Of a stretch of DNA of 64,000 bases, positions 22,097-33,949 are shown piece after piece. The DNA is from Aegilops tauschii subsp. strangulata (taxonomy: Eukaryota > Streptophyta > Magnoliopsida > Poales > Poaceae). The stretch lies in assembly GCF_002575655.3 (NCBI RefSeq), contig NC_053039.3:237004622-237068621 (forward strand), read 5' to 3'. The notes beneath the pieces were generated by a model, which searched no databases, had not been told where the DNA came from, and saw only the letters and a list, made by a program, of their open reading frames with translations. The position numbers and the translations under genes were made by a program. Every line of letters begins with the position of its first letter. Positions within the stretch are counted from its first letter, which is position 1.

Positions 22097-24276
22097 TCAA
22101 GAAAGGTTAGCCCGGCCCAGGAGCTGCAGCGCAAGCAGCTTAGCAACCTGATGAGACTGCACTTCTCTGGCACTCATATCCACCAACTTAAGCTGCATAG
22201 CATCAATAAATGTCCTGTACTTACGATTAATCTTGCATAGAGATTGGAGTTCCAGTCGTATTTGAGCGGAAGCATGTATTTCTGCTTGAATTTCAGACTG
22301 AAGAAGTCGAACAGATTCAGACGGCGACTTCATCGAGCTTGTGTCACTGAGTAAATTTGACACTACATCAAGATGTGACTTCGTGGTTGTATCCCTACCC
22401 TCAATATGTGTTGCCTTCTCCTCTGGAATATGTGTTAGAGGGACAAACAATGGGTTCGTCTCACTATCATTGTGGCAGTTCTTCCTAGCAGTAGTGTTGT
22501 CACCCTGAAAGAGAGACAAGTAGGTAGATAACAGGTTTTGCGCGTATAAGCATCAGCGCTGTCAATTCATCTCATTTCTTTGTCAGAAATAAAGAGACAC
22601 GGTTTAAAATAGCATTAACATAATAGGCATTGTTCATACTTAAGACGACAGGAAATGGCATTGTGCAGGAGCGGCCAGCTTCACCAGACCACTGGATTAC
22701 AGATCAAAAACACAAGCATAGATGTAATTCTAAACAACGTATAAGCATGAATGGTGAGTGTACTGTCAATTTATACCATTTCAGATTGGTAAATAAAGAG
22801 ACACGATTTAAATAACATTAATATAATATGGCATTGTTCATAGTTGAGACATAGCAGGATATGACATTGTGCTGTTGTTGGTAGTCTCACCACACCACTG
22901 GATTACAGATCAAGAACACAAGCATACACATAGTGCTAAAGAAGATAACTTTCTATGTTTAGTTTAATTTACATGGTACGAATAAGGACCTAGATTGTAC
23001 AACTAAAGACTGAAATTGAGAAGGACAAACTTATGTTTATGAACTTCTACTTTATAAACTTTGAACAAGCAATTTGATGCAGACGACAAAAATAAACAGC
23101 ATTTGCACTCATTGCTATCCAAATATAAACAACAAAGTTTGAAGGCTCGATGAGGACAAACTTACATTAGTAGTGAAGACAAGCTCTATAAAGGCCTTGT
23201 CCATATTGATGGGGGGGGCAATTCAAGAAGTTTACCGCAGACTCTTCTTCAAGAGTATTGCCTTTATTCTACATTTTGTTAAGAGTAAATATAGATGTGA
23301 AAATATAGGAACAAATGGCGATTATTTAACTTAAGATGCAGAGTACAAATGTAAATACAACATACAGGCAGAAGGCACTGACAAGAGCAATGCGGAGCTA
23401 AACTTCTTCAGTAACATTGTTTTTGTTCAATATTTTGGCAAGAGTAAATGTAGATCTGATGTGTAGAAAAATGGAGGACAAGGGAAAATAAGCTGCAAAG
23501 TGTACATGAAGAACTAGCTGACAAATATAAGTACAGTGATGAAGGACAACAGATACTTACAAGAATAATGCAGAACTAAATTTCTTCATAGGCATTGGGT
23601 TTATTCTACCATAATTTAAGCATTAATATATATCTGATAATTAGGAGCGAATAGTGGATAAGCAAGCTATAATGCACAATGATGTCACATAATCCACCAG
23701 GTATGAATAAGGACAGCGATAGGACAATAGGTACTCACAAGAGCAAAGCAGCGACCAGCATAGTTGCGATATCCTAGGTTTTGCAGCGCTGGTTCTATCG
23801 CCAATATACGTCGGGTGCTATGTGATTTCTCCGGTAGTACCACCTTTTTCAAGGACTTTGCTTGTACTCCTTCAGGTTCTGCAATCACCCTCTTCCTTTT
23901 GGATGTCTGAAACACAAGAACAACATTTGAATGGAAAAACATGGTATGACGACAAATGGAATAGGTGTTGATAATGGATGGGCATGGCATCTTCACATAT
24001 ATCATGAGTAAACTAAGCAGATGGCGGTGCAACGAAGCAAAAGAAATGCAAGACACCTTATGCAAGATATGTGCAACCAATAAAACCTTGCCAAATTAGA
24101 ATAGGCGCCTTATTGGGTGAACAGGATAGGCCATCTGCCTTTGACTCCTTGAGCTCAGAATAGTCATTAGGATCATATTCTGAATACGAATCTATAGGTC
24201 GGGAGCATGTGGGTTTCATTGCATCCACAATGGACCTCAATCCCTTGATGCCAAGTTTGTTACACATTGAACTGTT
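22097..24276 (-). CDS. Multi-exon gene of CACTA-1, unknown; possible accessory protein
   Basis: Exon-like blocks on the minus strand have canonical borders. Exon A (24276-24087) reads LGIKGLRSIVDAMKPTCSRP and ends at AAG/GT. Exon B (23906-23739) starts after TTTCAG, reads SKRKRVIAEPEGVQAKSLKK and ends CTT/GTGAGT. The last exon (22504-22097) starts after TTTCAG, reads GDNTTARKNCHND and ends with a helical, possibly coiled-coil stretch (RLLQSEIQAEIHASAQI) and a stop. Between 23,740 and 22,510 short repeated blocks of the AAGTTTAGCTCCGCATT type, each before a GT, could be small duplicated exons. The A-to-B junction phase does not match, so an exon or border is wrong. A basic, nuclear-looking protein in this place could be the TNPA-like partner of a CACTA element, but no family match is claimed. 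Confidence 0.45.
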
Positions 24277-24940
24277 CTGCAATATTCTTCTGATGTGCGC
24301 ATTCTTATATTCATTGTGATTACGTACAATATCTATAAATCATGAAAACACAAACAGTAGTGAGATTATCTTTGTAATGCAGAGGATATTGTAATACGAG
24401 GCTCCCTGTAAACCCTTGTGTGCTATCACTAGATTCTAATGAGAGAGCCCATGTGTGCTGTAATATGGTGAGTAGATTAATATAATTTGGCACAACTACA
24501 CAAAAAAATAAGCTCCCTGTTGGGGCCCCTAGATGTAAGGATAGTTGGCAGACGATAGGTTCGTAATATACTGTATAGAAAGTTTATTGCCAAACCATGA
24601 TAACGAGAGCGCAGAGCCAGTAGGCAGATCGTAGTGTAGATAATAGGGGCACACCATAACCACCATAAATAAATCGGGAAAGCGGAACTGGCTGGAACAT
24701 AGGGTTTTGCCGCTACTAATATGCAGCCTATCGATCACCTACAGGCTAGCACTATTCACCTGAAGACGCACAGCTGTTACTATCAGTTTAGTCTATCAAA
24801 GACCGCGTGGCTCCCACCATTTCCGGAGTATTATGGCAGAGCAACTCGAAGTGCAAAATCATTTAGCAGAACCGGCCCAATAGAGGTGTCGACTGTAGAT
24901 GTCCCTGCTCCCCTTCCTGACAAGTAACATATTGTGCTTA

Positions 24941-25351
24941 CTAAAGAAGAACAGAAGAGGAACATGTTAAAGAACAGAAGAGGAAGCATATTCTGCATGT
25001 CTGCATGCAAGTCACGTGACTTTTGTCATTTGGGTCAGTCGACCATTTCAGGCAGTTGGATGAAGATCCTATGACTCCTAACCCTTCTTCTTCCTCGTCT
25101 CTGATTCTTCCCATACAGAACACCGCATGGGCCGCCGGCTGAACCACCGGCCCCGACCCCCCGCCCTCCCCTGAACCGCCCCCACCGCCTGTGTTCCTCC
25201 GCCACCCCACCCCCTCCCCCGCTCCCACCCGTGTCGAGTTTTCTTCGTTCGGCGAGGCCCCACCACCGCCCCCCACAACCACCGTCCCCACCCGAGCCCC
25301 TTCCTTCGCACCGGCGAACTCCGGCGAGCTCTCAAAAATCGACTGACCCAA
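24941..25351 (-). other. GC-skewed region upstream of the CACTA-1 minus-strand gene
   Basis: 25080-25330 is very C-rich on the plus strand (G-rich on the minus), with a 136-codon open frame rich in Gly and Glu (VVVGGGGG, GGGGGSGEGGG). It may be the first exon or leader of the gene below it. Composition alone can create such a frame, so I do not call it a gene. Confidence 0.3.
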
Positions 25352-25359
25352 TTTTGAAA

Positions 25360-27050
25360 TTTAGTCTACTGTCATTTAACTAGTGTGGAATATAAAAGGG
25401 GAAAACCATAAGCATTGCGAGTATAGTGTTGAGCGTGCCATGGCGGATCTGAAGGTGCAAACCGGACAAAGGCAACTTCGCAACCAATGTTTGCTTTCAA
25501 CTAACAAGTAAGTGACGGACAAGAAATCAGAGTAAAGCAATGGCGGTCTATTTTCTTGCTGCGATAAATAAGTTGAGCAGATACGAAAGAGTACCGCCTC
25601 TGGTGCGGTGTCATGTATGCATCTGCTGAGAATTTGACGGTGCTGCGGTAGCGATGGCTGTCGGTGGCGTGGAAGCAGACCTAGGAGGGTAGACGGTGGC
25701 GGCGGGGCGTGGTGGACGAGACGGTCGTAGGAGCGGCGCCGGCAAGGTGGACGACGGCGGGGATGAAGCGAGAGGACGGGATGCAAGGATCCCGGTGCAA
25801 GGCCGTGGATGAGAGAGGTCGATCTCTTGTAATGGACGACGGCGTCAGGGTATCAGCTCCGGCATGGTGGAGGAGGACGGCGGTGGATGGGGTGGCGGAC
25901 AGAGGAGGCTGGGATGGAGAGGGTGTTTTGGCGCCCACAGAGTACGAATGGGGAAATGGAGGGAGAGAGGAAGGGGGAACCATGTCTTCAAGGCGCGCTT
26001 GTCTCAAATGCGAGGACATTTACAAACTTAGGCCCCGTTTAAAATTTCCTACGTCACAGCAATATTAGTCGGTTGGGGATAGGACGGTAATCTCGAATAC
26101 ACCGAATATTTGCCGACGAGAGTTTGTTTTCGATGCCCATCGTGTATGAATCGGGGAGGGAGTCGATTTCGGCCGAGGAGACACTGTGTTTTGGCACCCA
26201 CCGTGTATGAATCCGGGTGAGAGGCGGTTATGTCATGTTTGAGTGGAATTACAAACCTACCCCTATCGATACCTATAGAAATTGAGCCGATAGGCTTTGC
26301 GTGTCAGGGCTAGGCAGTAATTTCCATCTCGCAGATTTTGGTTTCGTGTAGTTACTGTGACTTTCCCCGTTTCGTTCAAATTTTTGCAGAGCAAGAGTGC
26401 ACGTTTACCATGCCAAATCAATTCGAATCCAGTTTGTATTCTATTTTTGTTCGGGCAGGATCCATTTTCGAGTGGAATAAAATTCTATATACATCATTTA
26501 TATATATACTTTCAAAAGAACAGCACCCTTTATACATAAATATGGTTTACAAATGGCATGATCTCAGATTCATAAGGCTGTATCCATCTTAATTTGGATT
26601 TCCAAATATTTGAAACCACTTTATGTTGAAATCCAATGTATGCATTCCTCGCTAACTGTCTCCAATTAATGTGTGTTTCATGCGGGTTTTTTATTTCTCA
26701 AACATGTATAATGTGCTTCACACACACAACATATAGTGTAATCCCGTTTAGACATTAATTGCATATAAATCATGCATTCTCTCTAATGAAAGAATCTATG
26801 GATCACTAATATTGATAAACTATATAACATTACACATGTCCACAAATTCAAATGAATATGCATGTTTGATACACCAATTTGCGTTATGATATTATCGATG
26901 TCGTGATCTGCAGTTTAAATACTTGAATCCCCTTTAATCTAGATATTTGTCTCATATAGCTATCACTCATGCTTATATAGGAGTATCTCTCTAGACCTAT
27001 ACGCGTTCATCGTCTCTCGGGTATCTATCGTGCTACCTGTATGTCGACAA
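25360..27050. other. No gene recognised; CACTA-1 interior
   Basis: 25620-26040 is GC-rich with overlapping low-complexity frames on both strands. 26100-26220 has two diverged direct repeats ending CCGTGTATGAATC or similar. 26330-27050 is AT-rich without coding character. No terminal repeats or conserved domain were seen. Confidence 0.5.
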
Positions 27051-27059
27051 TGATCTTTT

Positions 27060-27560
27060 ATCTTCACACCACACTGACGGTACTCTCTCCCTCGACCTTC
27101 ATCACTCTATCTCTCTCTAGGTATATCTCGCTCCCTGCTATGTGTCTCTAACTATGATTCTTCATGTGAAATCTCTTTCACTCACACAAACACAAACTTC
27201 GTCTCCCGGGGTCTCATTTCTCTCTACTATTCCCCTGTGTGCCACTCGCACACCCACTCCCACACAGAGATGTCTTTCGCTCCTTAGGTATGAGAAGCTA
27301 CGACTCTTCCTCTTAAATATCTCTTTCTCACACACAAACACAAACTCTGTCTCCCAGGGTCTCATATCTCTCCACCATTCTCTTGTATGTCGCTCACACA
27401 CACTCTCTCTCCCTAGAGATATCTTGTGTTCCCTCATATGTCTCTCTAGATATCACTCTCGTTGTGAAATATCTTTCTCTCTCGCAGACACAAAACTCCG
27501 TCTCTCGGGATCTCATCGAATCGTTCTCTTCTTGTGTGCACATAACTTCTGCCTGGATGG
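27060..27560. repeat. Pyrimidine-rich tandem repeat, about 149-bp unit
   Basis: Three imperfect copies carry CACAAACT(T/C)CGTCTC-like markers at 27191, 27339 and 27489 (spacings 148 and 150), each followed by GGGGTCTCAT or similar and short CTCT/CACA runs. A further similar piece appears at about 28905-28935. The open frames here are products of the repeat. Confidence 0.7.
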
Positions 27561-27829
27561 GTAAAACACACACTCACACTTAACAATCTCCTTCTAGCTA
27601 CCCCCCTCTCTCACTCTTCCCCTATACCCCCGAAACCAATAGGACCATCCCTTCATTTAATTCCCGCTTACATGCACCATTGATATATAGTAGTCTTCCT
27701 CGGTCTCTCTCGAACAAACACGTTCTCTCGATGTCGACTCCTCTCACGCGCACACGCCTTATCTTCCCTCTCTACGGGCCTTTTCTCTCTCGCACCCCCT
27801 CGTTGGTGGCCTCTGCCATACATATCACC

Positions 27830-27960
27830 TCTCTATGATGAAGCCACACACACTTAAATTACATCCGCCACCGAGGACCCCATGTCACACACACACACAC
27901 ACACCCACACACACACTACACACACTAAGACTCCATCTCACACACACATGCTCTAGGCGG
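27830..27960. repeat. CA-rich microsatellite region
   Basis: Runs of CACACA around 27880-27945, interrupted by short unique words. Confidence 0.7.
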
Positions 27961-28076
27961 AGCATTTGTTCCTACCACCCTTCGTCCAACCTTACCCGTA
28001 TGATAAGCAATCACCTTAATTTACTTGTATAACATGGACAAATTCCACTTTAATTTAGTAGTTAGCAAACTTATCA

Positions 28077-28749
28077 TCTCTACTCTTATAAAAAAACGAG
28101 TTGGTGATGATGGTGTGCCTGCCATCTTGTAGTATAGACCGTCCGACCTATATCTGACAGATAGAAAGCAAAGTACGACAATTTTACAAAAGATACCCGC
28201 ACCTCTCTCCCCATTTAGAGCATGATTGGTTTGCTATCAATATTTGGCTAGCCAAATGTTGGAATTGCCAAATATTGGCAACTTTATGTGAGATAGGCAA
28301 GACAACTCGGTCACCAACCAAGTAGTAGCGAATATTTGGCACAATGCCAAACATTGGCATGCCTATTTTTGGCACCAAACCAATTATGCTCTTACAGACA
28401 TGGCCTTGCCTCATTCATCCTTATCTCCCACAACCTCATTGCTGAGCAATTAAAAAAGGAAGTCTCTGGAACAATCTAGCATGGTGGCCGCTACCGCCTG
28501 CCGGCGCCGTCCATCCCCATGCCTCCGCCCAGTCTGACCACCAGTCACCACCACGCTCCACTCCTCCTCACCTTATCTCTCATCTTTCCTTTTTTCTATG
28601 AAATTATCGAGATACCAGTTTTTCGATAAAATTCTCGAGATATCATTAGTTTTTACACATGGGATTACTCTTGCATGGGTCAATCACAACAGGTGTTTTG
28701 TAAAAAAATGCATAGTGATGTTTCGTGCAATGCACGAGCATCTTGCTAG
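28077..28749 (+). mobile_element. Non-autonomous Helitron, 673 bp
   Basis: The element begins TCTCTACTCTTATAAAAAAA after host A (28076) and ends CTAG (28746-28749) before host T. A short GC-rich hairpin, CGTGCAATGCACG, sits about 10 bases before the end, which is the classic Helitron 3' structure. There is no target duplication and no Rep/helicase. A Tourist-like MITE (28218-28391) lies within it. The 5' start resembles common Triticeae Helitrons from memory. Confidence 0.75.
28218..28391. mobile_element. Tourist-like MITE (174 bp, TTA duplication) inside the Helitron
   Basis: Ends GAGCATGATTGGTTTG and, inverted, GAGCATAATTGGTTTG, with TTA at 28215-28217 and 28392-28394. TTA/TAA three-base duplications are typical of PIF/Harbinger MITEs. 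The interior has repeated TTTGGC/GCCAAA words that fold back on each other. Confidence 0.8.
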
Positions 28750-29369
28750 TAATTATATAACGCAAATCACGAGCAGGAAGTGATATTTTTTTACACAACC
28801 ATGTTAACATGGCCACGTAAATCACTAGCTAAAGTGTAATATGATTATACTTATATCCCGATGAAAAAGGTTGAGTACATGTCCGAAGAGTAGAGCCGCA
28901 CACACGCACTCTGTCTCTCAGAATCTCTCGCACACACCAGTTACGTGACGCCCACTTAAGCAGACACGTATGTTACAATTTGTGCACCCGCGGGTACACG
29001 TGATGGTGCGCATTTATTTAAGCCGGACGGTGAACCCAAACAGTAGCTGCATTCATTCCCCTCCCGCCGCCTCTTCTCTGGTCTCCGTAGCCCGGTAGCC
29101 ATGGCCCGGCCGAAGGTAACGACATACGCCATACTCCCGCTGGAGTGGCGCTTTAATCTGGAAATTTTAGTGGTCATGCATGCATCTTTTTGTGCTAGCA
29201 CTCCTATATAAGGGTTGACCGGTCACTTCCCGCGGATGTGCGCGGGCGGTGGAAGAGGAAGGAGAAGGGAAGCGGGCTGTGGAGTAACGTTTTTTACCAC
29301 ATTTTCTTAGGAAACTGAGTGCAATAATTGAGTAGTTTTGCAAACTACCAGTACTACACCTGAAACGGT

Positions 29370-30480
29370 TCGAAACCAACACCACCACCACGCCCGCGTC
29401 TGACCACCCTGGCCGACCCAACCCCTTCCCTTGCCGGCACGTGCTTCCCGCATGAAACAGTCAGTGTCGCCCCGAACGTCAGTGCCACATTAACGCCCGA
29501 CCAGAGTGGAGGCGACCTCTCACTGGCGCCGGCTTTGAAGCAGCGCGACGGCCGAGAGAGCGCCGCTTCCTGGTGCACGTGACTGCTCCGCGTCGAGGCT
29601 GGCCATAGTTTGGATGAGTCTCCATCATGGGGAGCCACACTAACTGCGATGATATGGACTCCCGTTGCTCGTTCCATCTATGAAGAACACGTGGGACTGG
29701 AACTACGAGACGGACATGTACCCCGGAGTGGACGTACGAACCCGAGTAATGTAGCGCAGTAAGTGAAGTAGAAAGGCACAAATAGTATGAACATGCGTGG
29801 CATATAGGCATTTGTCTCTTACTACCACTAAATGTTGTACGTGCAATGCCCGGTGATGTTATGGAGTACGTGCCTAAGTACTCTACTACTACTATATTAA
29901 TTGGAGGCACATATTAGGTTTTATATTTGTTTACGTGTATGCCCCGAGACCTTCCAACTAGACGTGTCTTTCTCTCCGGGTCGCACTTTGTAAAATCGTT
30001 CATACCACTAGTACTTACTACATGTGGTCTCTGACCCAGAAGTGGAAGAAGTGGAGACGCTCTACCACGCTGTTCATGTCCCACTCCTTTCGCTGACATG
30101 TGGGACATCCAGCACGTGCCGTGTTTGTCACTCCTTCGTCGTAAGAGTTGAAACGCAACATTCATCAGAAATAAAAAATAAATATTAATCAGCAGTGATA
30201 CTATACCACGCGGTTTCCTTGCTCCTCGATATCGGAAAGAATACTTCCGTTCGCCGACATGTGGGACGTCAACCATCCTGGTCCACTTGCCATGCCCGCA
30301 GAACTCCAAGGGAGAGTCACCCCGGTCGTCGCGCCGCAGTAATTACTAATGAGCCGTCAAATCACCGGCCCAACCTTTCCCACTGTGAAGTTGCTCGGAC
30401 GAATGAACCATCATGACTTCTTGAATTCCGCTTCTTGAAGAAAACTACTGTACCAACAGTACTGCTAGCTACAGTAGTTA
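29370..30480. repeat. Duplicated segment, copy 1 (inside CACTA-1)
   Basis: This segment shares blocks, in the same order, with 32150-33600 and 33950-36450. Shared words include CGTCTGACCACCCTGGCC (29398), GAGAGAGCGCC (about 29553), CCGTGTTTGTCACTCCTTCG (30119), CGCCGACATGTGGGACGTC (30253) and CAACCTTTCCCACTGTGAAG (30371). It looks like promoter or gene-flank DNA duplicated several times, not a retroelement. This copy lacks the solo LTR and the foldback MITE found in its sisters, so it serves as the empty site for both. Confidence 0.75.
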
Positions 30481-30490
30481 CTCCAGCAGA

Positions 30491-30660
30491 GGCCTCCTTT
30501 GGTTCATAGGATAGGAATTTTATAGGAATATGAAAATCATAGGAAGTGAGATGACATGCATCTCAATTACTATAGAGAAAGAGATGCCATTTGATGCATA
30601 TGATAGGAACTTTTCCATTGAGTCTAGGCTAATGTACTGGTAATTTGCTCTAAAAACTAT
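30491..30660. mobile_element. MITE fragment, left end (GGCCTC...TTTGGTTCATAGG)
   Basis: GGCCTCCTTTGGTTCATAGG and the following TAGGAATTTTATAGGAAT resemble one end of a common grass MITE. The opposite end is missing here, but a matching inverted end (CCTATGAACCAAATGAGGCC) occurs at 36585-36604. Confidence 0.5.
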
Positions 30661-30745
30661 AGTAGTAACTAGTACTGGTACATGCTCGTAATTAATTAAA
30701 CAAATGTACGGGCGACACAGACACACACACTAACTACTAGTACTA

Positions 30746-31132
30746 CTACTTCTCACATGCTGGCCAGACGCCGTCGTTCTCCTTCCCGGCTTTGTCGGTG
30801 ACACCCCACCGTGCTTGGATCTCTGCCGACCTCTCCGTAGCAGCGCGTGCGTCCTCTTCTTTCTTGCGGCGGTGGGCCTCTCTTTTCTTGAGTGCTTTCT
30901 GAATTTTCCGCTCCCTCTGTGCGGCTTTGGCCGCCTCTTGCTCTACCGCCCATTCGGCCTTGGCAGCTTCAAATTCTGCCCACATAGGTGTGAGGTCGCG
31001 AGCGGCGATGAACTTGGCACGACGGGATGCCATCGCTTCCCTACCATTCTGTGTGCGGTCGTGGGCGGCGAGGAACTCGGCGCGGCGGGATGCCATCGCT
31101 TCATTACCGGTTAGTGTGCAGTGCAGTGGCAT
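30746..31132 (-). CDS. Hypothetical 128-aa protein with internal repeat, helical
   Basis: The frame begins MPLHCTLTGNEAMASRRAEF and ends with a stop at 30746-30748. Residues 11-48 contain two copies of EAMASRRAEFLAAHDRT-like sequence, followed by a long charged Ala/Glu/Lys/Arg helix (KAEWAVEQEAAKAAQRER, KKREAHRRKKEEDARAA) that would form a coiled coil. No domain is recognised. It sits within the duplicated gene-like block of CACTA-1, so it is probably captured or degenerate host sequence. The plus-strand frames over the same bases are shadows. I cannot assign a function. Confidence 0.4.
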   Translation of the reverse strand: MPLHCTLTGNEAMASRRAEFLAAHDRTQNGREAMASRRAKFIAARDLTPMWAEFEAAKAEWAVEQEAAKAAQRERKIQKALKKREAHRRKKEEDARAATERSAEIQARWGVTDKAGKENDGVWPACEK

Positions 31133-31149
31133 GAACGATGCTTGGTGAC

Positions 31150-32150
31150 AGCTCTGGGGTGGAGTGGCCGGACAACTGTATAGTGCATTGGTTTGTCAAG
31201 AGCTCAAGGACAGAAGACGAAGGAAATTTGGATTCCCCTTAAATCCTGGTCATTTATTACTGACTAAAATGCATTGGCGGTCATCGAACTTGTCTTGATA
31301 GCTCACTTTGATCATTGTATACGAGATATGGTGATTATACGGTCACTGGCTCAGTGTATAGCTCCGTATTTGTCTGGTTGACCAGTCAAACAATCCGCAT
31401 GTGCCTCATCAGCTCGTGTTCTTTATCTATTTATCTATGCGGGCCTACCTTTCAGTGGAGAAAGAAATAAAAACCGAAACTATGCGTATGTGAGGAATCA
31501 AACCACGGACTCGTCGCTGCAACGCACACTCGTCAGCCAAATGAAAATGAAATACTTTGCGTTAAATGCACAAACGGATTTTTTTTATATTGTACGTGAT
31601 GCACACATTAGCGCACACCGTCCATAGAGGCAAGTAGCATGTACGTGTGCAGACACTCAAGCTCACGCTGTCAAACCATGCTAAAGCATGCACGTCGCCC
31701 TCTCAATCAAAGTCCTGCTCATGGCCCAACGCAAATGGCGAGCCCGTCACCTGCGCGCCCCGGCGGTGCCTGACATTACTATGTAGACATTTGCTGGAGG
31801 CCTCCGCGAACACCAAGCATGTATTCACCTGGCTCAACACCAACGATCATACTCGTGACTCGGCGCCTTGCTCATGTATATCGTCCATCACAACAACAAT
31901 CTATAAAACAGCCTAGCTAGAGAGGGTACTATGGTATGGAGTATGTACTATCGTGAGCGACCGATCATAGCGCCACTGCACATGAGTGTGTGTCTGATCG
32001 ATTTGTCCATTATTCGTAAGTTATGCATGGTTGTGTGGTGTCTAATGGTGGTCGTGGAAGGCTAGCTGGCGACAAGAGCGGTTGCATGGATGCTTGGTTG
32101 TCAATACGTGCCGCATACGCTTCAAAGGCTCGTCATCCATGAGTTCACAT
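31150..32150. other. No feature recognised
   Basis: Unique-looking sequence between duplicated segments. I see no convincing frame, terminal repeat or tandem structure. Confidence 0.5.
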
Positions 32151-32265
32151 ATTACCACCACGCCAGCGTCTGACCGCCCTGGCCTACCGAAACCCCTTCC
32201 GTCGCTAGCGCACGCTTCCTACCTGAAACGGTCACCGTCTCTCCAGAATGTCAATGTCGCATTCA

Positions 32266-32378
32266 CCGGACTTAACTGCAGGTGCAGTTGGTGTGTCACT
32301 GACATGCGGGCCAGATGTCAGTTGGGCCCACATGTTAGTGACCCAACGCACCTGCGGTTAAGTCACTAAAGCAGCGTC
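32266..32378. mobile_element. Foldback MITE with 8-bp target duplication, copy A
   Basis: The 113-bp insert is an almost perfect hairpin: GACTTAACTGCAGGTGC at 32269 pairs with GCACCTGCGGTTAAGTC ending at 32364, with one mismatch. It is flanked by CGCATTCA at 32258-32265 and 32379-32386. Copy 1 of the duplicated segment (about 29490) lacks it. A related insert in the opposite orientation is at 39833-39955. Duplications of 8-9 bp suggest a Mutator- or hAT-type MITE. Confidence 0.7.
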
Positions 32379-32695
32379 CGCATTCATGCCCGACGCAACC
32401 TCTCACTGGCGTCGGCATTGCAGCAGCGCGACAGCCGAGAGAGCGCCACCCGCACTGCATCCCGGTGCAAGCGACTATTCCACATTAATGACACCACGAC
32501 CATCCTTTCGTCCGCCGCCCACATTAATGACACGCGGCTGCCGACGAACCTACTCCAGCGCCAGCCGTCTATCCGTCTGTCGCGGCTCATTGCCATTCGC
32601 CCGCTATATTAACTTGAGCCCCAGCTCCCAGCCATAGCCAAAGACCCACACTCGTTCTCCACCGGTCCCTTCCTTTTGTCTGCACCACTCCAACC

Positions 32696-33160
32696 ATGGC
32701 CTCCTGGCGCTCCAAAGCTCTCTTGGACGTATTGTCGCAGGAGCAGACGAAGGACATCGGCGGCTCCGATCCGGGCACGCTCCAAAGCTCTCTTGGACAT
32801 ACTGTCGCAGGGCAGACGAAGGAGATCACCTGCTCCCCTCGGCCGCCCTCTGCAGCCACAACCACGAAGCCGGCGCGCGTGCGCGGGCGCAGCCGGCAGC
32901 GAGGAAGAGTAGTACACGGTAGGTCGACGCCGCTCTGGTCCCAGGTAGGCCACCGCTCCTCCACTAAGTCGACACCAAGCTTGGTGGATAAACATCGGCG
33001 ACCGATTAGCCGTTTGACAGCGATGTGGAGGCGGAAATCTTCAGAACCTTGTGCTCCGGAGGAGGAGGTTATCGAGGCGTATGAGGAGGAGGCAAAGGCA
33101 ATGGCCGGCTTTCTCGGGTTCATGGCCGGACATGGTAGTCGGGCGCCGACGATCGTTTAG
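32696..33160 (+). CDS. Hypothetical 154-aa protein, gene-like with promoter
   Basis: The frame MASWRSKALLDVLSQEQTKD starts at 32696 in a good plant context (CCAACCATGGCC), about 100 bp after a TATA-like CTATATTAA (32603), and ends at 33160, followed by T-rich sequence with AATAAA-like words (AATGTAATAAATTTC). GCTCCAAAGCTCTCTTGGAC occurs twice (32708 and 32779): a tandem duplication of about 71 bp whose second copy is read in another frame, so the reading may be shifted after residue 25. The C-terminus has an acidic helix (EEEVIEAYEEEAKAMAGF). No domain is recognised. It lies in the duplicated gene-like block of CACTA-1 and could be a captured host gene fragment. Confidence 0.45.
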   Translation: MASWRSKALLDVLSQEQTKDIGGSDPGTLQSSLGHTVAGQTKEITCSPRPPSAATTTKPARVRGRSRQRGRVVHGRSTPLWSQVGHRSSTKSTPSLVDKHRRPISRLTAMWRRKSSEPCAPEEEVIEAYEEEAKAMAGFLGFMAGHGSRAPTIV

Positions 33161-33949
33161 ATTAGGTTTATAGTAGGTTTTAGTACGGTTTGTGCGAAAT
33201 ATGTAATGAATTTCGTCCAGCTAATAGGAAAAGTTTTCGAAATGTAATAAATTTCATCCGGTTAATTTGAAATTTGCTTTGTTTGCATGAATTTCGTCTG
33301 GTTAGTTCATATAGTTGTCGAAAGGTATGCAGGCAGCATTGGATGGCATCCATCAGTGTCCTCGGACAGATGCCGGTGTAAATTTGTGGGCCAGCACTGG
33401 AGATGCCCTAACTATCATGCTATAATCGCTAATAGTGCTCCATTATTTCACAGGGAACAGTTATCCCTCGAGCAAAATCAGATCCACCGTGTTTCGCACT
33501 CTTCCCACGTAAGAGTGTAGACTCTTGCTTACATAAAAATGGAGCAAGTGGACGGCACTGTAGCACGTCATATCACTCAAACTAGCCCGCCTAACGCGTG
33601 GGAAAGCACCGCCCTCGTCATTTTGTTATGGATTTCTATCGATCGATTGCACGAAAATGTTATGCTTTGCAAGCTCAAAAGGAAAAGGCGGCACACTTAC
33701 GACTCGTACGCGTCGCACCCCCGACAGTCCGGCTCACTCGCGTCTCACCAGAGGGGACACGCGTTGTCTTGCATTTTCACTGACATGTGGGACTGCAATT
33801 GATTAAACCGTTGATAGCCGAAATCTGATTGCTCGGCGGGCGTCGGCTGAGAAGAGAGAGACGGGGGAGGGAGAAGAGATCGTCCGCCCGCTACGCACGG
33901 ACTCCAAGAAATATATGGTGATAATGTGAGGTGGGCCATGCGGGAGTCC

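Larger units (their letters stand above)
32150..33600. repeat. Duplicated segment, copy 2 (inside CACTA-1)
   Basis: Shares CGTCTGACCGCCCTGGCC (32167) and the block around GAGAGAGCGCC (about 32436) with copy 1, CCGTGTTTCGCACTCTTCCC (about 33487) with copies 1 and 3, and CGGCACTGTAGCACGTCATA (33554) with copy 3. It carries a foldback MITE and the 154-aa ORF at 32696. Confidence 0.7.

Noticed and set aside
25078..26068. Long Pro/Ser/Gly-rich frames on both strands
   Set aside because: Low-complexity products of GC-skewed DNA; only a possible leader or first exon is noted.
27142..27583. 140-codon frame rich in Ser/Leu/Thr
   Set aside because: Generated by the pyrimidine-rich tandem repeat.
29090..29130. 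Short ATG exon (MARPK) before GTAACG after a TATA-like box
   Set aside because: Five codons with no traceable second exon; too little to call a gene.
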